From assembly GCF_021213805.1 (NCBI RefSeq), contig NZ_JAJQJI010000008.1, positions 124,001 to 188,000 on the forward strand: a stretch of 64,000 nt of DNA, in the 5' to 3' direction. Made by a program: the position numbers and the translations under genes. Of this stretch, positions 1 to 9,869 are shown in pieces. The notes under the pieces are model-generated. The model was not told where the DNA came from. It saw only the letters and a program-made list of their open reading frames with translations, and did not search any database. Within the stretch, counting starts at the first letter, position 1, and each line of letters opens with the position of its first letter. This stretch comes from Mycobacterium sp. MYCO198283. Lineage in GTDB: Bacteria; Actinomycetota; Actinomycetes; Mycobacteriales; Mycobacteriaceae.

Positions 1-557
1 CCAAGTCGGTCGCCAAGCGGCGCAACGAGTTCGTCACCGTGCGGCACTGCGCGCGGCTGGCGCTGGCCGAGCTCGGGGTGCCCGCCGTGCCGATCCTCAA
101 GGGAGAGAAGGGCGAGCCGTGCTGGCCCGACGGGGTGGTCGGCAGCCTCACGCACTGCGAGGGCTACCGCGGCGCGGTCGTGGGTCGCCGCGGCGCGGTC
201 CGGTCCATCGGCATCGACGCCGAACCGCACGACGTCCTGCCCGACGGCGTGCTGGACGCCATCAGCCTGCCCGCCGAACGCCACGAGCTCGCGGCGCTGC
301 CGGCGGGGCTGCACTGGGACCGGATCCTGTTCTGCGCCAAGGAGGCCACCTACAAGGCCTGGTTTCCGGTGACGCGGCGCTGGCTGGGCTTCGAGGACGC
401 GCACATCCGCTTCACGGTCGGTCCGAGCGGTACGTCGGGAGAGTTCGTCTCCCGAATACTGGTCGACCCCGCCGCCCCCGCCGGTCCGCCGCTGGAGTCG
501 CTTGCGGGCCGGTGGTCGGTCGCCGGTGGGCTGGCGCTCACGGCGATCGTGCTGTGA
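1..557 (+). CDS. pptT: 4'-phosphopantetheinyl transferase PptT (5' end outside the window)
   Basis: Transfers the 4'-phosphopantetheine arm of CoA to acyl, peptidyl and aryl carrier proteins; in mycobacteria this Sfp-type enzyme activates type I FAS, the mycolate condensing enzyme Pks13 and the siderophore synthases. The visible 184 residues read in frame from base 3 and keep the family motifs GIDAEP (Mg/CoA-binding acidic residues) and [13 protein letters not shown]. The true start lies upstream, so the GTG at 39 is internal. Its stop overlaps the truB start (GTGA, 554-557), so the two are probably translated together. The sequence closely matches my memory of M. tuberculosis Rv2794c. Confidence 0.96.
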   Translation, partial: KSVAKRRNEFVTVRHCARLALAELGVPAVPILKGEKGEPCWPDGVVGSLTHCEGYRGAVVGRRGAVRSIGIDAEPHDVLPDGVLDAISLPAERHELAALPAGLHWDRILFCAKEATYKAWFPVTRRWLGFEDAHIRFTVGPSGTSGEFVSRILVDPAAPAGPPLESLAGRWSVAGGLALTAIVL

Positions 558-1432
558 CCGCGGGCATCGTCGTCGTCGACAAACCGGCGGGCTGGACCAG
601 TCACGACGTCGTCGGGCGCTGCCGGCGCATCTTCGGCACCCGCAAGGTGGGGCACGCCGGAACCCTCGACCCGATGGCGACCGGGGTGCTCGTGATCGGC
701 GTCGAGCGCGCGACCAAGCTCCTCGGCCTGCTCGCCGGCACCGAGAAGTCCTACACCGCGACCATCCGGCTCGGCGCGACCACCACCACCGACGACGCCG
801 AAGGTGTTGTGGTGCAACGAACGTCGGCGGAGCATGTGTCGGATGCGGCCCTCGCCGACGCGGTCGCGGCGCTGCGCGGGGAGATCGACCAGGTGCCGTC
901 AGCGGTGAGCGCCGTCAAGGTCGGCGGGCAGCGCGCCTACCGGTTGGCCCGCGAGGGGAAACCCGTGGAGCTGGCGGCGCGGCGGGTGCGGATCTCGCGG
1001 TTCGACGTGCTGGCCGTCCGCCGGGGCGACGGCGTCCTGGACGCCGATGTGGTGGTCGACTGCTCGTCGGGCACCTACATCCGAGCGCTGGCCCGCGACG
1101 TCGGCGCCGCGCTGGGTGTCGGCGGCCACCTGACAGCTCTGCGGCGCACCCGGGTCGGCCGATTCGAGCTGGCCGCCGCGGTGGGCCTCGACGCCCTCGC
1201 GCAGCGCCCACACCTGACCTACACCCTCGACGAGGCCTGCCTGCTGACCTTCCCCCGTCGCGAGCTGACCGACGCCGAGGCCGAGGCGGCGCGGCACGGG
1301 CGGGCGCTACCGCCGGCCGGCATCGACGGTCCCTACGCCACCACTGCGCCCGACGGCACCGTCATCGCGCTGCTGGCGGACGCCGGCGCGCGCACCCGTT
1401 CGGTGGTCGTCCTGCGCCCCGCGACGCTGTAG
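554..1432 (+). CDS. truB: tRNA pseudouridine(55) synthase TruB
   Basis: Makes pseudouridine 55 in the T-loop of tRNAs. The 292-residue protein shows the TruB core motif [11 protein letters not shown] with the catalytic Asp at about residue 39, then the RNA-binding and PUA-like C-terminal part ending near residue 290. I take the GTG at 554, which overlaps the pptT stop by four bases and gives the usual N-terminus ([17 protein letters not shown]). A much longer reading frame running back to 119 is only open pptT antisense-frame sequence. The gene is convergent with the GH65 gene, with 19 bases between the stops. Confidence 0.97.
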   Translation: MTAGIVVVDKPAGWTSHDVVGRCRRIFGTRKVGHAGTLDPMATGVLVIGVERATKLLGLLAGTEKSYTATIRLGATTTTDDAEGVVVQRTSAEHVSDAALADAVAALRGEIDQVPSAVSAVKVGGQRAYRLAREGKPVELAARRVRISRFDVLAVRRGDGVLDADVVVDCSSGTYIRALARDVGAALGVGGHLTALRRTRVGRFELAAAVGLDALAQRPHLTYTLDEACLLTFPRRELTDAEAEAARHGRALPPAGIDGPYATTAPDGTVIALLADAGARTRSVVVLRPATL

Positions 1433-1451
1433 CGACGAACAACGTGCGCAC

Positions 1452-3818
1452 TCAGCACGGCGGGCAGTTGCCGCGGCGCGGCTCGCGGTGCACCGGTGGG
1501 CGCACCGGCTGGACCTTCGGCGGCGCCGGGATCGGCAGCGTCACGGGCTCCTCGACGGTCACGCGCTGCTGGTCGCCGTGGTGGTCGAACGTGAACTCGT
1601 CGCCGTCGAGCAGCCGGTAGGTGGCGTGCTGGTGGGTGATCTCGACGCGGAGGCGGCGGCCGCGGTGGGTGAGGCCGAAGGCCAGCCGGGTCAGCTGCTC
1701 GGGCAGCCGCGGCGCGAACGACAGGTGGTGGCCGCCGCAGTCGCGCATCCCGCCGAGGCCGGCGACCAGCGCCAGCCAGGCCCCGGCCAGCGAGGCCATG
1801 TGCAGGCCGTGTCCGGTGTTGTCGGCGAGGTTGTCGAGGTCCATCATCGCCGCTTCGCCCAGGTACGCGTAGGCCAGGTCGAGGTGCCCGACCTCGGCGG
1901 CGAGCACCGATTGGGTGGCCGCCGACAGCGAGGAGTCGCGGACGGTGATGCGCTCGTAGTAGTCGAAGTTGCGGGCCTTCTGCTCGGCCGTGAACGCGTC
2001 GCCGCGCAGGTGCATCGCCAGCACCAGATCCGCCTGCTTCACCACCTGGCGCCGGTAGAGGTCGAAATAGGGGTAGTGCAGCAGCAGCGGGTACTTGTCG
2101 GGCGGCGTGTTGGCGAAGTCCCACCCGTCATGCTTGGTGAAGTTGTCGGCCTGCGGGTGCACGCCGAGCTCGTCGTCGTAGGGGATGTACATGGCGTCGG
2201 CGGCGTCGCGCCACGACGCCCGCTCCTCGTCGTCCACGCCGAGGTCGCGTGCCCGGTCCGGGTGCTTGCGGGTGATCTCGGCGGCGGCCCACATGTTCTG
2301 CTGCGCCATCAGGTTCGTGAACACGTTGTTGTCGCTGACCGCGCTGTACTCGTCCGGGCCGGTCACCCCGTCGATGCGGAACAGTCCCGAACCGTTGTGG
2401 TGCCCGAGGCTGCGCCACAGCCGTGCCGTGTGCACCAACAGGTCCACCGCGACGTCGCGCTCGAAGCGTTCGTCCTCGGTGGCCCGGAGATAACGGATGA
2501 CGGCGTCGGCGATGTCGGCGTTGATGTGGAAGGCGGCGGTGCCGGCGGGCCAGTAGCCGGAGCACTCCTGCCCGGCGATGGTGCGCCACGGGAAGGCCGC
2601 CCCGCGCAGCCCGAGCGTCTCCGCCCGCTGCAGGGCGAGCGGCAGCGTCGAGTGGCGCCAGCGCAGCGCGTTCGCCACCGGCTCCGGGCAGGTGTAGGTG
2701 AGTACCGGCAGCACGAACGTCTCGGTGTCCCAGAAGGTGTGGCCGTCGTATCCCGAGCCCGTGAGGCCCTTGGCGGGGATCGCCCGGCCCTCCGCCCGCG
2801 CGCCCGCCTGCAGCACGTGGAACAGCGCGAACCGCACGGCCTGCTGGATCTCGGGATCGCCGTCGACCTCCACGTCGGCGTGCTGCCAGAAGTCGTCGAG
2901 GAAGTCGCGTTGCTCCGCGAGCAGACCGTCCCAGCCGCTGGCCCGGGCGCCGGTGAGCGCGGCGGCGACCTGCGCCCGCAGCCCCGTCATGGAGCGCACG
3001 CTCGACCAGCCGTAGGACACCAGCTTGACCAGCCGCAGCGGTGTGCCGGGCTCCAGGTCGGCGGTGAACGTCACCCGAGCCAGGTCGGGATAGCTCTCAC
3101 ACTCCTGGTGCAGGTCGGCGGGCCCGGCCGCGACGTGGTCCATGGCGCAGGCCAGCTGCAGCTGGCTCTCGCGGGTGCGGTGCACGAGCTCGGCGGTCAG
3201 GCCGTGGCAGTCGTGGTCCTCCGGCACCAGCGGGGACTGCAGCACCTTGGACACCCGCGGATCGCCGGATTCCGCCGCCGGCATCGCCTCGTTCGCGACC
3301 AGCTCCGACTGCACGACGATGCGCGCGGTGCCGTCGACCGCCTCCACCTCGTAGTGCACCGCGGCCACCGCCCGCTGCACCAGCGACACCAGCCGCGTCG
3401 ACGTGACCCGTACCGTGCGTCCCGACGGCGACGTCCACTCCACCCGCCGGCGCAGCACCCCGTCGCGGAAGTCGAGGACGAACTCGTGGTGGTGGAGCTC
3501 GCCGTAGCGGACGTCGAACGGCTCGTCGTCGACCAGCAGCCGGATCAGCTTGCCGTTGGTCACGTTGATCACGGTCTGCCCGAGCTCGGGATAGCCGTAG
3601 CCGCCCTCGGCGTAGGGCAGCGGGTGCTGCTCCCACACGCCGTTGAGGTAGGTGCCCGGCAGCCCGTTGGGCTCGCCCTCGTCGAGGTTCGCCCGCCAGC
3701 CGATGTGGCCGTTGGACAGCGCGAACACCGATTCGACCTCGTCGAGCATGTCCAGCTTGAGCGTGTCGGCTCGCACGCACCAGGGTTCGACGGCGAAACA
3801 CGGGTCGTTGATGATCAT
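1452..3818 (-). CDS. Glycoside hydrolase family 65 (maltose/trehalose/kojibiose-type phosphorylase)
   Basis: Predicted inverting phosphorylase that splits an alpha-linked disaccharide with phosphate to give beta-glucose 1-phosphate. The protein has 788 residues: an N-terminal GH65 beta-sandwich (about 1-270), the (alpha/alpha)6 catalytic barrel with TFWDTE (361-366) and the catalytic acid in GVTGPDEY (Glu490), and a small C-terminal domain ending in a Pro-rich tail. The ATG at 3818 overlaps the stop of the HAD gene (ATGA), so the reading frame open further upstream is not the gene. With its neighbour it forms a disaccharide-to-glucose-6-phosphate pair resembling M. tuberculosis Rv3401/Rv3400. 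The exact disaccharide cannot be read from the sequence. Confidence 0.92.
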   Translation of the reverse strand: MIINDPCFAVEPWCVRADTLKLDMLDEVESVFALSNGHIGWRANLDEGEPNGLPGTYLNGVWEQHPLPYAEGGYGYPELGQTVINVTNGKLIRLLVDDEPFDVRYGELHHHEFVLDFRDGVLRRRVEWTSPSGRTVRVTSTRLVSLVQRAVAAVHYEVEAVDGTARIVVQSELVANEAMPAAESGDPRVSKVLQSPLVPEDHDCHGLTAELVHRTRESQLQLACAMDHVAAGPADLHQECESYPDLARVTFTADLEPGTPLRLVKLVSYGWSSVRSMTGLRAQVAAALTGARASGWDGLLAEQRDFLDDFWQHADVEVDGDPEIQQAVRFALFHVLQAGARAEGRAIPAKGLTGSGYDGHTFWDTETFVLPVLTYTCPEPVANALRWRHSTLPLALQRAETLGLRGAAFPWRTIAGQECSGYWPAGTAAFHINADIADAVIRYLRATEDERFERDVAVDLLVHTARLWRSLGHHNGSGLFRIDGVTGPDEYSAVSDNNVFTNLMAQQNMWAAAEITRKHPDRARDLGVDDEERASWRDAADAMYIPYDDELGVHPQADNFTKHDGWDFANTPPDKYPLLLHYPYFDLYRRQVVKQADLVLAMHLRGDAFTAEQKARNFDYYERITVRDSSLSAATQSVLAAEVGHLDLAYAYLGEAAMMDLDNLADNTGHGLHMASLAGAWLALVAGLGGMRDCGGHHLSFAPRLPEQLTRLAFGLTHRGRRLRVEITHQHATYRLLDGDEFTFDHHGDQQRVTVEEPVTLPIPAPPKVQPVRPPVHREPRRGNCPPC

Positions 3819-4570
3819 GCCGGCCCGAGCAGTTCGGCGAGGTCGTCGACGACGACGTCGGCGCCGTGCGAGAGCAGCTCCGCGCGCTGGCCGACGCGGT
3901 CGACCCCCACGACGTAGCCGAATGCGCCGGCCCGGCCCGCCGCCACCCCCGCGAGCGCGTCCTCGAAGACCGCGGCATGCTCCGGTGCCGCCCCCACCGC
4001 ATCGGCGCCGGCCAGGAACGTGTCGGGTTCGGGCTTGCCCCGCAGGTTGCGCTGCGCGGCGACCACCCCGTCGATGCGGGCGTCGAACAGGTCGGCGATG
4101 CCGGCGGCGGCCAGCACCGCCTCGGTGTTCGCGCTGGAGGACACCACCGCGCACGCCAGCCCCGCGTCGCGCACGGCCCGCACGTAGCGCACCGAGCCGT
4201 CGTAGGTCTGCACGCCGTCGCGGCGGATGACCTCGGTCACCAGCTCGTTCTTGCGCGCGCCGAGACCGGTGACGGTGTCGGCGTCCGGCGGATCGTCCGG
4301 CGCGCCGTCGGGCAGCGTGATGCCCCGCGACTGCAGGAAGGACCGTGTCCCGTCGTCGCGTCGCTTGCCGTCGACGTAGGTCTGGTAGTCGGCGCCGGCG
4401 TCGAACGGGATGAACGGCTCCCCGGTGGCCTCGCTGCGGCGGCGCAGGTACTCGTCGAACATCTGCTTCCACGCCGCGGCGTGCACCTTCGCGGTCTGCG
4501 TGAGCACGCCGTCGAGGTCGAACAGGCAGGCTCGGATGGGATCGGGGAGGCCGAGAGCGGAGTTCGCCAC
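3815..4570 (-). CDS. HAD-superfamily beta-phosphoglucomutase
   Basis: Predicted to convert beta-glucose 1-phosphate from the GH65 phosphorylase into glucose 6-phosphate. The 251-residue protein begins with the HAD motif I FDLDGVLT (nucleophile Asp18, acid/base Asp20), has a helical cap with the KxxLxxRGI-type substrate loop, motif [10 protein letters not shown], motif III Lys in LRGKPEPD, and motif [11 protein letters not shown] choose the GTG at 4570 because it gives a normal N-terminus just before motif I; upstream in-frame codons would run into mntR. The stop overlaps the GH65 start. The 43 bases to mntR suggest the pair may be co-transcribed with it. Confidence 0.9.
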   Translation of the reverse strand: MANSALGLPDPIRACLFDLDGVLTQTAKVHAAAWKQMFDEYLRRRSEATGEPFIPFDAGADYQTYVDGKRRDDGTRSFLQSRGITLPDGAPDDPPDADTVTGLGARKNELVTEVIRRDGVQTYDGSVRYVRAVRDAGLACAVVSSSANTEAVLAAAGIADLFDARIDGVVAAQRNLRGKPEPDTFLAGADAVGAAPEHAAVFEDALAGVAAGRAGAFGYVVGVDRVGQRAELLSHGADVVVDDLAELLGPA

Positions 4571-4613
4571 CTCGACGCGCCTACCCGCGGGCCCGCGGCG
4601 TGAAACGCACCGC

Positions 4614-5318
4614 TCACCCGACCACCCAGATGGCTTGCGCCGCAGGCTGACCCAATTCCACCGTGGTGGCCGCGCCGTCCGGGGCGGCCACCGCCACCGA
4701 CACCGTCCCCGCGAAGTCGCGCCGGGCCAGCACACTCAGCCGGGTGTCGAGCGTGATGCCGACGGAGCCGAAGTAGCGCAGCATCTCCGGGTCGGCGTCG
4801 GAGATGCGGGCGACGGTGCCCGAGTCGCCGTCCGAGCACTCGGACAGCTGCCGAGCCGGTGGTGTCGGCACCTGCCCGTCGACGGCGGGGATCGGGTCGC
4901 CGTGCGGATCGCGGCGCGGATAGCCCAGCTTGGCGTCGATCCGGTCCATCAGCCGGTCGGAGACGGCGTGCTCCAGGATCTCGGCCTCGTCGTGCACCTC
5001 GTCCCAGCCGTAGCCGAGTTCGTTCACCAGGTAGGTCTCCAGCAGCCGGTGACGACGCACCATCGCCAGCGCGGCGCGCCGGCCCGCGGCGGTCAGCGTC
5101 ACCGCCCCGTACTTCTCGTGCTCGACGAGTCCCTGGTCGGCCAGCTTGCGGATGGATTCGGACGCGGTACTGGCCGAGACCCCGATGCGCTCCGCGAGCA
5201 TCTTGGTGCTCACCCGGTCCGGTGACCACTCCTGGGCGGTCCAGATCACCTTCAGGTAGTCCTGCGCCACCGACGACAGCTCACGCGCGTCGGCGGCGGA
5301 ACTCCCGGCAGAGGTCAC
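4614..5318 (-). CDS. mntR: Manganese-dependent repressor MntR (SirR) of the DtxR family
   Basis: Metal-sensing repressor of manganese uptake genes. The 234-residue protein has an N-terminal winged helix ([18 protein letters not shown]), a dimerisation/metal-binding domain (HDEAEILEH) and a C-terminal FeoA/SH3-like domain (about 150-234). At the place where IdeR has Cys102, this protein has Glu, as expected of a manganese rather than an iron sensor. I choose the GTG at 5318: it lies 7 bases after a TAAACT -10 box and so could be a leaderless start, and it matches the family N-terminus. A TTG further upstream would lie inside the operator. Confidence 0.93.
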   Translation of the reverse strand: MTSAGSSAADARELSSVAQDYLKVIWTAQEWSPDRVSTKMLAERIGVSASTASESIRKLADQGLVEHEKYGAVTLTAAGRRAALAMVRRHRLLETYLVNELGYGWDEVHDEAEILEHAVSDRLMDRIDAKLGYPRRDPHGDPIPAVDGQVPTPPARQLSECSDGDSGTVARISDADPEMLRYFGSVGITLDTRLSVLARRDFAGTVSVAVAAPDGAATTVELGQPAAQAIWVVG

Positions 5319-5323
5319 AGGTG

Positions 5324-5341
5324 GAAGTTTAGGCAAACTTC
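5324..5341 (-). promoter_or_regulatory. Perfect palindrome over the mntR promoter, likely MntR operator
   Basis: GAAGTTTGCCTAAACTTC is a perfect inverted repeat with 7-base arms and a 4-base spacer. It contains the predicted mntR -10 element TAAACT and ends 5 bases before the mntR start. A repressor bound here would block mntR transcription, so I infer autorepression. ribF diverges about 60 bases away. Confidence 0.7.
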
Positions 5342-5386
5342 ACCCGTTGCGGCGGACTCCGGCCGCCCGCGCGCCGAGGCGCTGCG

Positions 5387-5392
5387 TAGGCT
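5387..5392 (+). promoter_or_regulatory. -10 element of ribF, leaderless start
   Basis: TAGGCT lies 7 bases upstream of the ribF GTG at 5400, the spacing at which transcription would begin at the start codon itself. No ribosome binding site is present. Confidence 0.5.
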
Positions 5393-5399
5393 TGCCGCT

Positions 5400-6374
5400 G
5401 TGCAGCGGTGGCGCGGCCAAGACGAGATCCCCACGGACTGGGGCCGGTGCGTGCTGACGATCGGCGTCTTCGACGGCGTGCACCGCGGCCACGCCGAGCT
5501 GATCGCGACGGCGGTCAAGGCCGCCCGCAGCCGCGGCGTGCCGACGGTGCTCATGACGTTCGACCCGCACCCCATGGAAGTGGTGTTCCCAGGCAGCCAC
5601 CCGGCGCAGCTCACCACGCTCGCGCGCCGGGCCGAGCTCGTCGAGGAGCTCGGCATCGACGTCTTCCTCGTGATGCCGTTCACGCCGGAGTTCATGAAGC
5701 TCACGCCGGACCGCTACATCCACGAGCTGCTCGTCGAGCGGCTGCACGTCGTTGAGGTCGTCGTCGGCGAGAACTTCACCTTCGGCAAGAAGGCCGCCGG
5801 CAACGTCGAGATGCTGCGCCGCAGCGGCGAACGGCTCGGGTTCGCGGTCCAGTCGGTGTCCCTGGTCGCCGAGCACCACCAGCAGGAGACGGTGACCTTC
5901 TCGTCGACCTACATCCGGTCGTGCGTCGACGCCGGTGAGGTGGTGGCCGCCGCCGAAGCGCTCGGCCGGCCCCACCGCGTGGAAGGCGTCGTGGTGCGCG
6001 GCGAGGGACGCGGCCGGGTGCTCGGCTTCCCCACCGCCAACGTCGCGCCCCCGATGTATGCGGCCATCCCGGCCGACGGGGTGTACGCGTGCTGGTTCAC
6101 CGTCCTGGGGCACGGCCCGGTGGTGGGCACGGTCGTGCCGGGGGAGCGGTACCAGGCCGCCGTCTCGGTGGGCACCAACCCGACGTTCTCCGGCCGCACC
6201 CGCACCGTCGAGGCCTACGTGCTCGACACCTCGGCCGACCTCTACGGCCAGCACGTCGCGGTCGACTTCGTGGCGCGGCTGCGCGGGCAGGAGAGGTTCG
6301 ACTCGGTGCAGGACCTCGTCGTGGCGATGGAGCGTGACACCGAACGGGCACGCGCCATCCTCGTCTCGTCGTGA
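5400..6374 (+). CDS. ribF: Bifunctional riboflavin kinase/FAD synthetase RibF
   Basis: Makes FMN from riboflavin and FAD from FMN. The 324-residue protein has an N-terminal nucleotidyltransferase domain (about 1-185) with the GVFDGVHRGH nucleotide-binding motif at residues 22-31, and a C-terminal flavokinase domain (about 195-320) with GRVLGFPTANV and SVGTNPTF. Length and domain order are those of the prokaryotic two-domain enzyme. The GTG at 5400 follows a -10 box at leaderless spacing. It diverges from mntR and is followed by rpsO, as in other mycobacteria. Confidence 0.96.
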   Translation: MQRWRGQDEIPTDWGRCVLTIGVFDGVHRGHAELIATAVKAARSRGVPTVLMTFDPHPMEVVFPGSHPAQLTTLARRAELVEELGIDVFLVMPFTPEFMKLTPDRYIHELLVERLHVVEVVVGENFTFGKKAAGNVEMLRRSGERLGFAVQSVSLVAEHHQQETVTFSSTYIRSCVDAGEVVAAAEALGRPHRVEGVVVRGEGRGRVLGFPTANVAPPMYAAIPADGVYACWFTVLGHGPVVGTVVPGERYQAAVSVGTNPTFSGRTRTVEAYVLDTSADLYGQHVAVDFVARLRGQERFDSVQDLVVAMERDTERARAILVSS

Positions 6375-6436
6375 TCCGCCGTCCTGCGCGGCGCCGAGCC
6401 GGGCAGCGACGATTTCGCTCCCTCGTCGCCGGGCGG

Positions 6437-6442
6437 TAAAGT
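6437..6442 (+). promoter_or_regulatory. -10 element of a possible rpsO promoter
   Basis: TAAAGT stands in the 161-base gap between ribF and rpsO, with a weak TTCGCT -35 18 bases upstream. Transcription from here would give an untranslated leader of roughly 87 bases, where S15 autoregulation could act as known for other bacteria. Structure was not modelled. Confidence 0.35.
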
Positions 6443-6535
6443 TCGCGACCGGTAACGGCGCGTGCTGCGGTCCGCGGTGGCCGCGCCGATCGGATCTCGC
6501 AAGGAACGCGGACTGAAACAGATGGAGTGTGGCTC

Positions 6536-6805
6536 GTGGCGCTGACCGCTGAACAGAAGAAGGAAATACTCGGGCAGTACGGCCTGCACCAGACCGACAC
6601 CGGGTCGCCAGAGGCGCAGATCGCCCTGCTGACCAAGCGGATCTCCGACCTGACCGAGCACCTGAAGATCCACAAGCACGACCACCACTCGCGCCGCGGC
6701 CTGCTGCTGCTCGTCGGTCGCCGGCGCCGCCTGCTCAAGTACGTCGCCGAGGTGGACGTCGAGCGCTACCGGTCGTTGATCGAGCGGCTCGGCCTGCGCC
6801 GCTGA
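6536..6805 (+). CDS. rpsO: 30S ribosomal protein S15
   Basis: Primary-binding protein of the 30S subunit that contacts 16S rRNA helices 20-22. The 89-residue protein has the family core [15 protein letters not shown] and [18 protein letters not shown] choose the GTG at 6536, giving [12 protein letters not shown], over an in-frame GTG nine bases upstream, because this matches the mycobacterial S15 N-terminus; a GGAG lies shortly upstream. lppU begins two bases after its stop. Confidence 0.97.
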   Translation: MALTAEQKKEILGQYGLHQTDTGSPEAQIALLTKRISDLTEHLKIHKHDHHSRRGLLLLVGRRRRLLKYVAEVDVERYRSLIERLGLRR

Positions 6806-6807
6806 GG

Positions 6808-7296
6808 GTGCGCGCCCTGCCCGTCGCGGCGGCCTGGTTCGTGGCCACGACGGCAGCCGGCTGCGCCTTCACCGCCGGCGCCGCCAATCTGCAGTCCGGT
6901 GACTGCCTGCGATTGGGCGGCACCGCCGACCGGCCCGAGGCCGTCAAAGCGGCGTGCGGCAGCGCCGAGTCGAATTTCCGGGTCGCCGCGAAAGTGGCCG
7001 ACAGCGACCAGTGCCCGGCCGACGCCGATTCGTCCTACACCGCGCACAGCACGTTCGCGGACGCCCCGTCGACGCTGTGCCTGGACATCGACTGGGTGAT
7101 CGGCACGTGCATGAACGTCGACCCCGAGGGCGCCGCCGATCCCTACCGCGTCGACTGCCACGACGCCGACGCACCGCATCGCGAGCGTGCGCTGGAGATC
7201 CTCGACGGCGTCGCCGACGTCAGCCGGTGCGCCACCGGGCAGGGCCATGCCTACGACAGGCGCCGGTTCACCGTCTGCGTCGAAGCCGTCAGCTGA
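6808..7296 (+). CDS. lppU: Lipoprotein LppU
   Basis: Predicted cell-envelope lipoprotein of unknown function. The 162-residue product begins with a short basic stretch, a hydrophobic segment and a lipobox ending in AAGC (acylated Cys19). The mature part has six further cysteines that could form disulfides outside the cell. Its place between rpsO and pnp, two bases after the rpsO stop, matches lppU (Rv2784c) of M. tuberculosis. No enzymatic motif is visible. Confidence 0.85.
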   Translation: MRALPVAAAWFVATTAAGCAFTAGAANLQSGDCLRLGGTADRPEAVKAACGSAESNFRVAAKVADSDQCPADADSSYTAHSTFADAPSTLCLDIDWVIGTCMNVDPEGAADPYRVDCHDADAPHRERALEILDGVADVSRCATGQGHAYDRRRFTVCVEAVS

Positions 7297-7335
7297 CGCC
7301 GGACCGGTCCGGTCCGGTTGCCAGGGGTCGCGGTG

Positions 7336-7362
7336 TAGAGTAGGAGCGTTGCGTTTCGCAAC
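7336..7362 (+). promoter_or_regulatory. Possible pnp promoter and 5'-end hairpin
   Basis: A TAGAGT -10-like box (7336-7341) is followed at 7348-7362 by a perfect hairpin, GTTGCG-TTT-CGCAAC, at the predicted 5' end of a leader of about 245 bases. In E. coli the pnp leader is structured and is a target of autoregulation; whether this hairpin has a similar role is inference. Confidence 0.3.
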
Positions 7363-7592
7363 ATCGTGGTGCGGTCAGCGCAGTTTCGCGCGCCGTTCCC
7401 GCGTCGTCACGACCAGGACGCCTCACCGTTTCGGGCGGTCTTCGGTAGTGGCTGCCGGGCTTCCCGCAAGCGCACAGTCCGGCCGCTTCGATCGACGGCC
7501 GTAGCCGTGAACAGGTCAGGGTCTTGCCGGCACTGTCGTGCCCCGTCGTGGCCCGCAAAAACACCTGAACAATGGAAGGCCCGCGGACACGT

Positions 7593-9869
7593 ATGTCTGT
7601 AGCTGAAATCGACGAGGGCGTCTTCGAGGCGACCGCCACCATCGACAACGGGAGCTTCGGCACCCGCACCATTCGCTTCGAGACCGGTCGGCTTGCGCAG
7701 CAGGCCGCCGGCGCCGTCGCCGCCTACCTCGACGACGACACCATGCTGCTGTCGGCGACCACCGCCAGCAAGCACCCGAAGGAGCATTTCGACTTCTTCC
7801 CGCTGACCATCGACGTCGAAGAGCGCATGTACGCCGCCGGGCGCATCCCCGGATCGTTCTTCCGGCGCGAGGGCCGGCCCTCCACCGACGCGATCCTGAC
7901 CTGCCGGCTCATCGACCGGCCGCTGCGCCCGACGTTCATCTCCGGGCTGCGCAACGAGGTCCAGGTGGTCGTCACCGTGCTGAGCCTGGATCCGAAGGAC
8001 CTGTACGACGTACTCGCAATCAACGCCGCGTCGGCGTCGACGCAGATCTCGGGGCTGCCGTTCTCCGGCCCGGTCGGCGGCGTCCGCGTCGCGCTGATCG
8101 ACGGCCAGTGGGTGGCGTTCCCCACCGTCGAGCAACTGGAGCGCGCGGTGTTCGACATGGTGGTCGCCGGCCGCCTCGTCGAGGACGACGACGTCGCGAT
8201 CATGATGGTCGAGGCCGAGGCCACCGAACACGTCATCGAGCTGATCGACGGCGGCGCCCAGGCGCCCACCGAGGCCGTGGTGGCCGAGGGGCTGGAGGCG
8301 GCCAAGCCGTTCATCGCCACGCTGTGCCGCACGCAGCAGGAGCTGTTCGAGGTGGCCGGCAAGGAGACCGCCGACTTCCCGGTGTTCCCCGAGTACGGCG
8401 AGGACGTCTACTACGCGGTGGCCTCCGTCGCCACCGATGAGCTCTCCGCCGCGCTGACCATCGCCGGCAAGGCCGAGCGTAACGAGCGCACCGACGAGAT
8501 CCGCGACGAGGTGCTGGCGCGGCTCGCCGAGAGCTACGCCGGTCGGGAGAAGGAGGTCAGCGCCGCGTTCCGCTCACTGACCAAGAAGCTCGTGCGCCAG
8601 CGCATCCTCACCGACCACTTCCGCATCGACGGCCGCGGCATCACCGACATCCGCGCGCTCTCGGCCGAGGTGTCGGTGGTGCCCCGCGCGCACGGCAGTG
8701 CCCTGTTCGAGCGCGGCGAGACCCAGATCCTGGGCATCACGACGCTGGACATGATGAAGATGGCGCAGCAGATCGACTCGCTGGGGCCGGAGACGTCCAA
8801 GCGCTACATGCACCACTACAACTTCCCGCCGTACTCGACCGGTGAGACCGGCCGCGTGGGTTCGCCGAAGCGCCGCGAGATCGGCCACGGCGCGCTGGCC
8901 GAGCGGGCGCTCATCCCGGTGCTGCCCAGCGTCGAGGAGTTCCCCTACGCCATCCGCCAGGTGTCCGAGGCGCTCAGCTCCAACGGCTCGACGTCCATGG
9001 GCTCGGTCTGCGCGTCGACGCTGGCGCTGCTGAACGCCGGCGTGCCGCTCAAGGCGCCGGTGGCCGGCATCGCGATGGGCCTGGTGTCCGACGACATCGA
9101 CGTCGAGGCAGGAGACGGCACCACGAGCATCGAGCGGCGCTTCGTCGCGCTGACCGACATCCTGGGCGCCGAGGACGCGTTCGGCGACATGGACTTCAAG
9201 GTCGCCGGCACCAAGGACTTCGTCACCGCGCTGCAGCTCGACACCAAGCTCGACGGCATCCCGTCCCAGGTGCTCGCCGGTGCGCTGTCACAGGCCAAGG
9301 ACGCCCGGGTCACCATCCTCGAGGTGATGGCCGAGGCCATCGACGCCCCCGACGAGATGAGCCCGCACGCTCCGCGCATCACGACCATCAAGGTGCCGAT
9401 CGACAAGATCGGCGAGGTGATCGGGCCCAAGGGCAAGATGATCAACTCCATCACCGAGGAGACCGGCGCGCAGATCTCCATCGAGGACGACGGCACGGTG
9501 TTCGTCGGGGCAGCCGACGGGCTGTCGGCGCAGGCCGCGATCGACAAGATCAACGCCATCGCCAATCCGCAGCTGCCGACCGTCGGCGAGCGATTCCTCG
9601 GCACCGTCGTCAAGACCACCGATTTCGGGGCGTTCGTGTCGCTGCTGCCGGGTCGCGACGGCCTGGTCCACATCAGCAAGCTGGGCCGCGGCAAGCGGAT
9701 CGCCAAGGTCGAGGACGTCGCCAAGGTCGGTGACAAGCTGCGCGTCGAGATCGCCGACATCGACAACCGCGGCAAGATCTCGCTGATCCTGGTCGCCGAG
9801 GAGTCGGAGAACGACAACGGCGCGTCCGGTGACGCGGCACCCGCCGATGCCGCGGCCGCCAGCAGCTGA
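7593..9869 (+). CDS. pnp: Polynucleotide phosphorylase (PNPase, GpsI)
   Basis: 3'-to-5' phosphorolytic exoribonuclease of RNA decay that can also add 3' tails. The 758-residue protein has two RNase PH-type domains (about 15-230 and 340-560) joined by an all-alpha segment, then a KH domain (VIGPKGK, near 610) and an S1 domain ([13 protein letters not shown], near 675). Residues after about 740 are a variable acidic tail. I choose the ATG at 7593 (MSVAEIDEG), which fits the mycobacterial N-terminus and has GGAAGG upstream; the ATG at 7572 is part of the leader. The pepR start lies inside its 3' end. Confidence 0.97.
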   Translation: MSVAEIDEGVFEATATIDNGSFGTRTIRFETGRLAQQAAGAVAAYLDDDTMLLSATTASKHPKEHFDFFPLTIDVEERMYAAGRIPGSFFRREGRPSTDAILTCRLIDRPLRPTFISGLRNEVQVVVTVLSLDPKDLYDVLAINAASASTQISGLPFSGPVGGVRVALIDGQWVAFPTVEQLERAVFDMVVAGRLVEDDDVAIMMVEAEATEHVIELIDGGAQAPTEAVVAEGLEAAKPFIATLCRTQQELFEVAGKETADFPVFPEYGEDVYYAVASVATDELSAALTIAGKAERNERTDEIRDEVLARLAESYAGREKEVSAAFRSLTKKLVRQRILTDHFRIDGRGITDIRALSAEVSVVPRAHGSALFERGETQILGITTLDMMKMAQQIDSLGPETSKRYMHHYNFPPYSTGETGRVGSPKRREIGHGALAERALIPVLPSVEEFPYAIRQVSEALSSNGSTSMGSVCASTLALLNAGVPLKAPVAGIAMGLVSDDIDVEAGDGTTSIERRFVALTDILGAEDAFGDMDFKVAGTKDFVTALQLDTKLDGIPSQVLAGALSQAKDARVTILEVMAEAIDAPDEMSPHAPRITTIKVPIDKIGEVIGPKGKMINSITEETGAQISIEDDGTVFVGAADGLSAQAAIDKINAIANPQLPTVGERFLGTVVKTTDFGAFVSLLPGRDGLVHISKLGRGKRIAKVEDVAKVGDKLRVEIADIDNRGKISLILVAEESENDNGASGDAAPADAAAASS

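Noticed and set aside
1488..3917. An 809-codon open frame on the plus strand opposite the GH65 gene
   Set aside because: High-GC antisense frame; its translation is Val/Arg/Gly/His-rich with no domain, while the minus strand gives a full GH65 enzyme with catalytic motifs.
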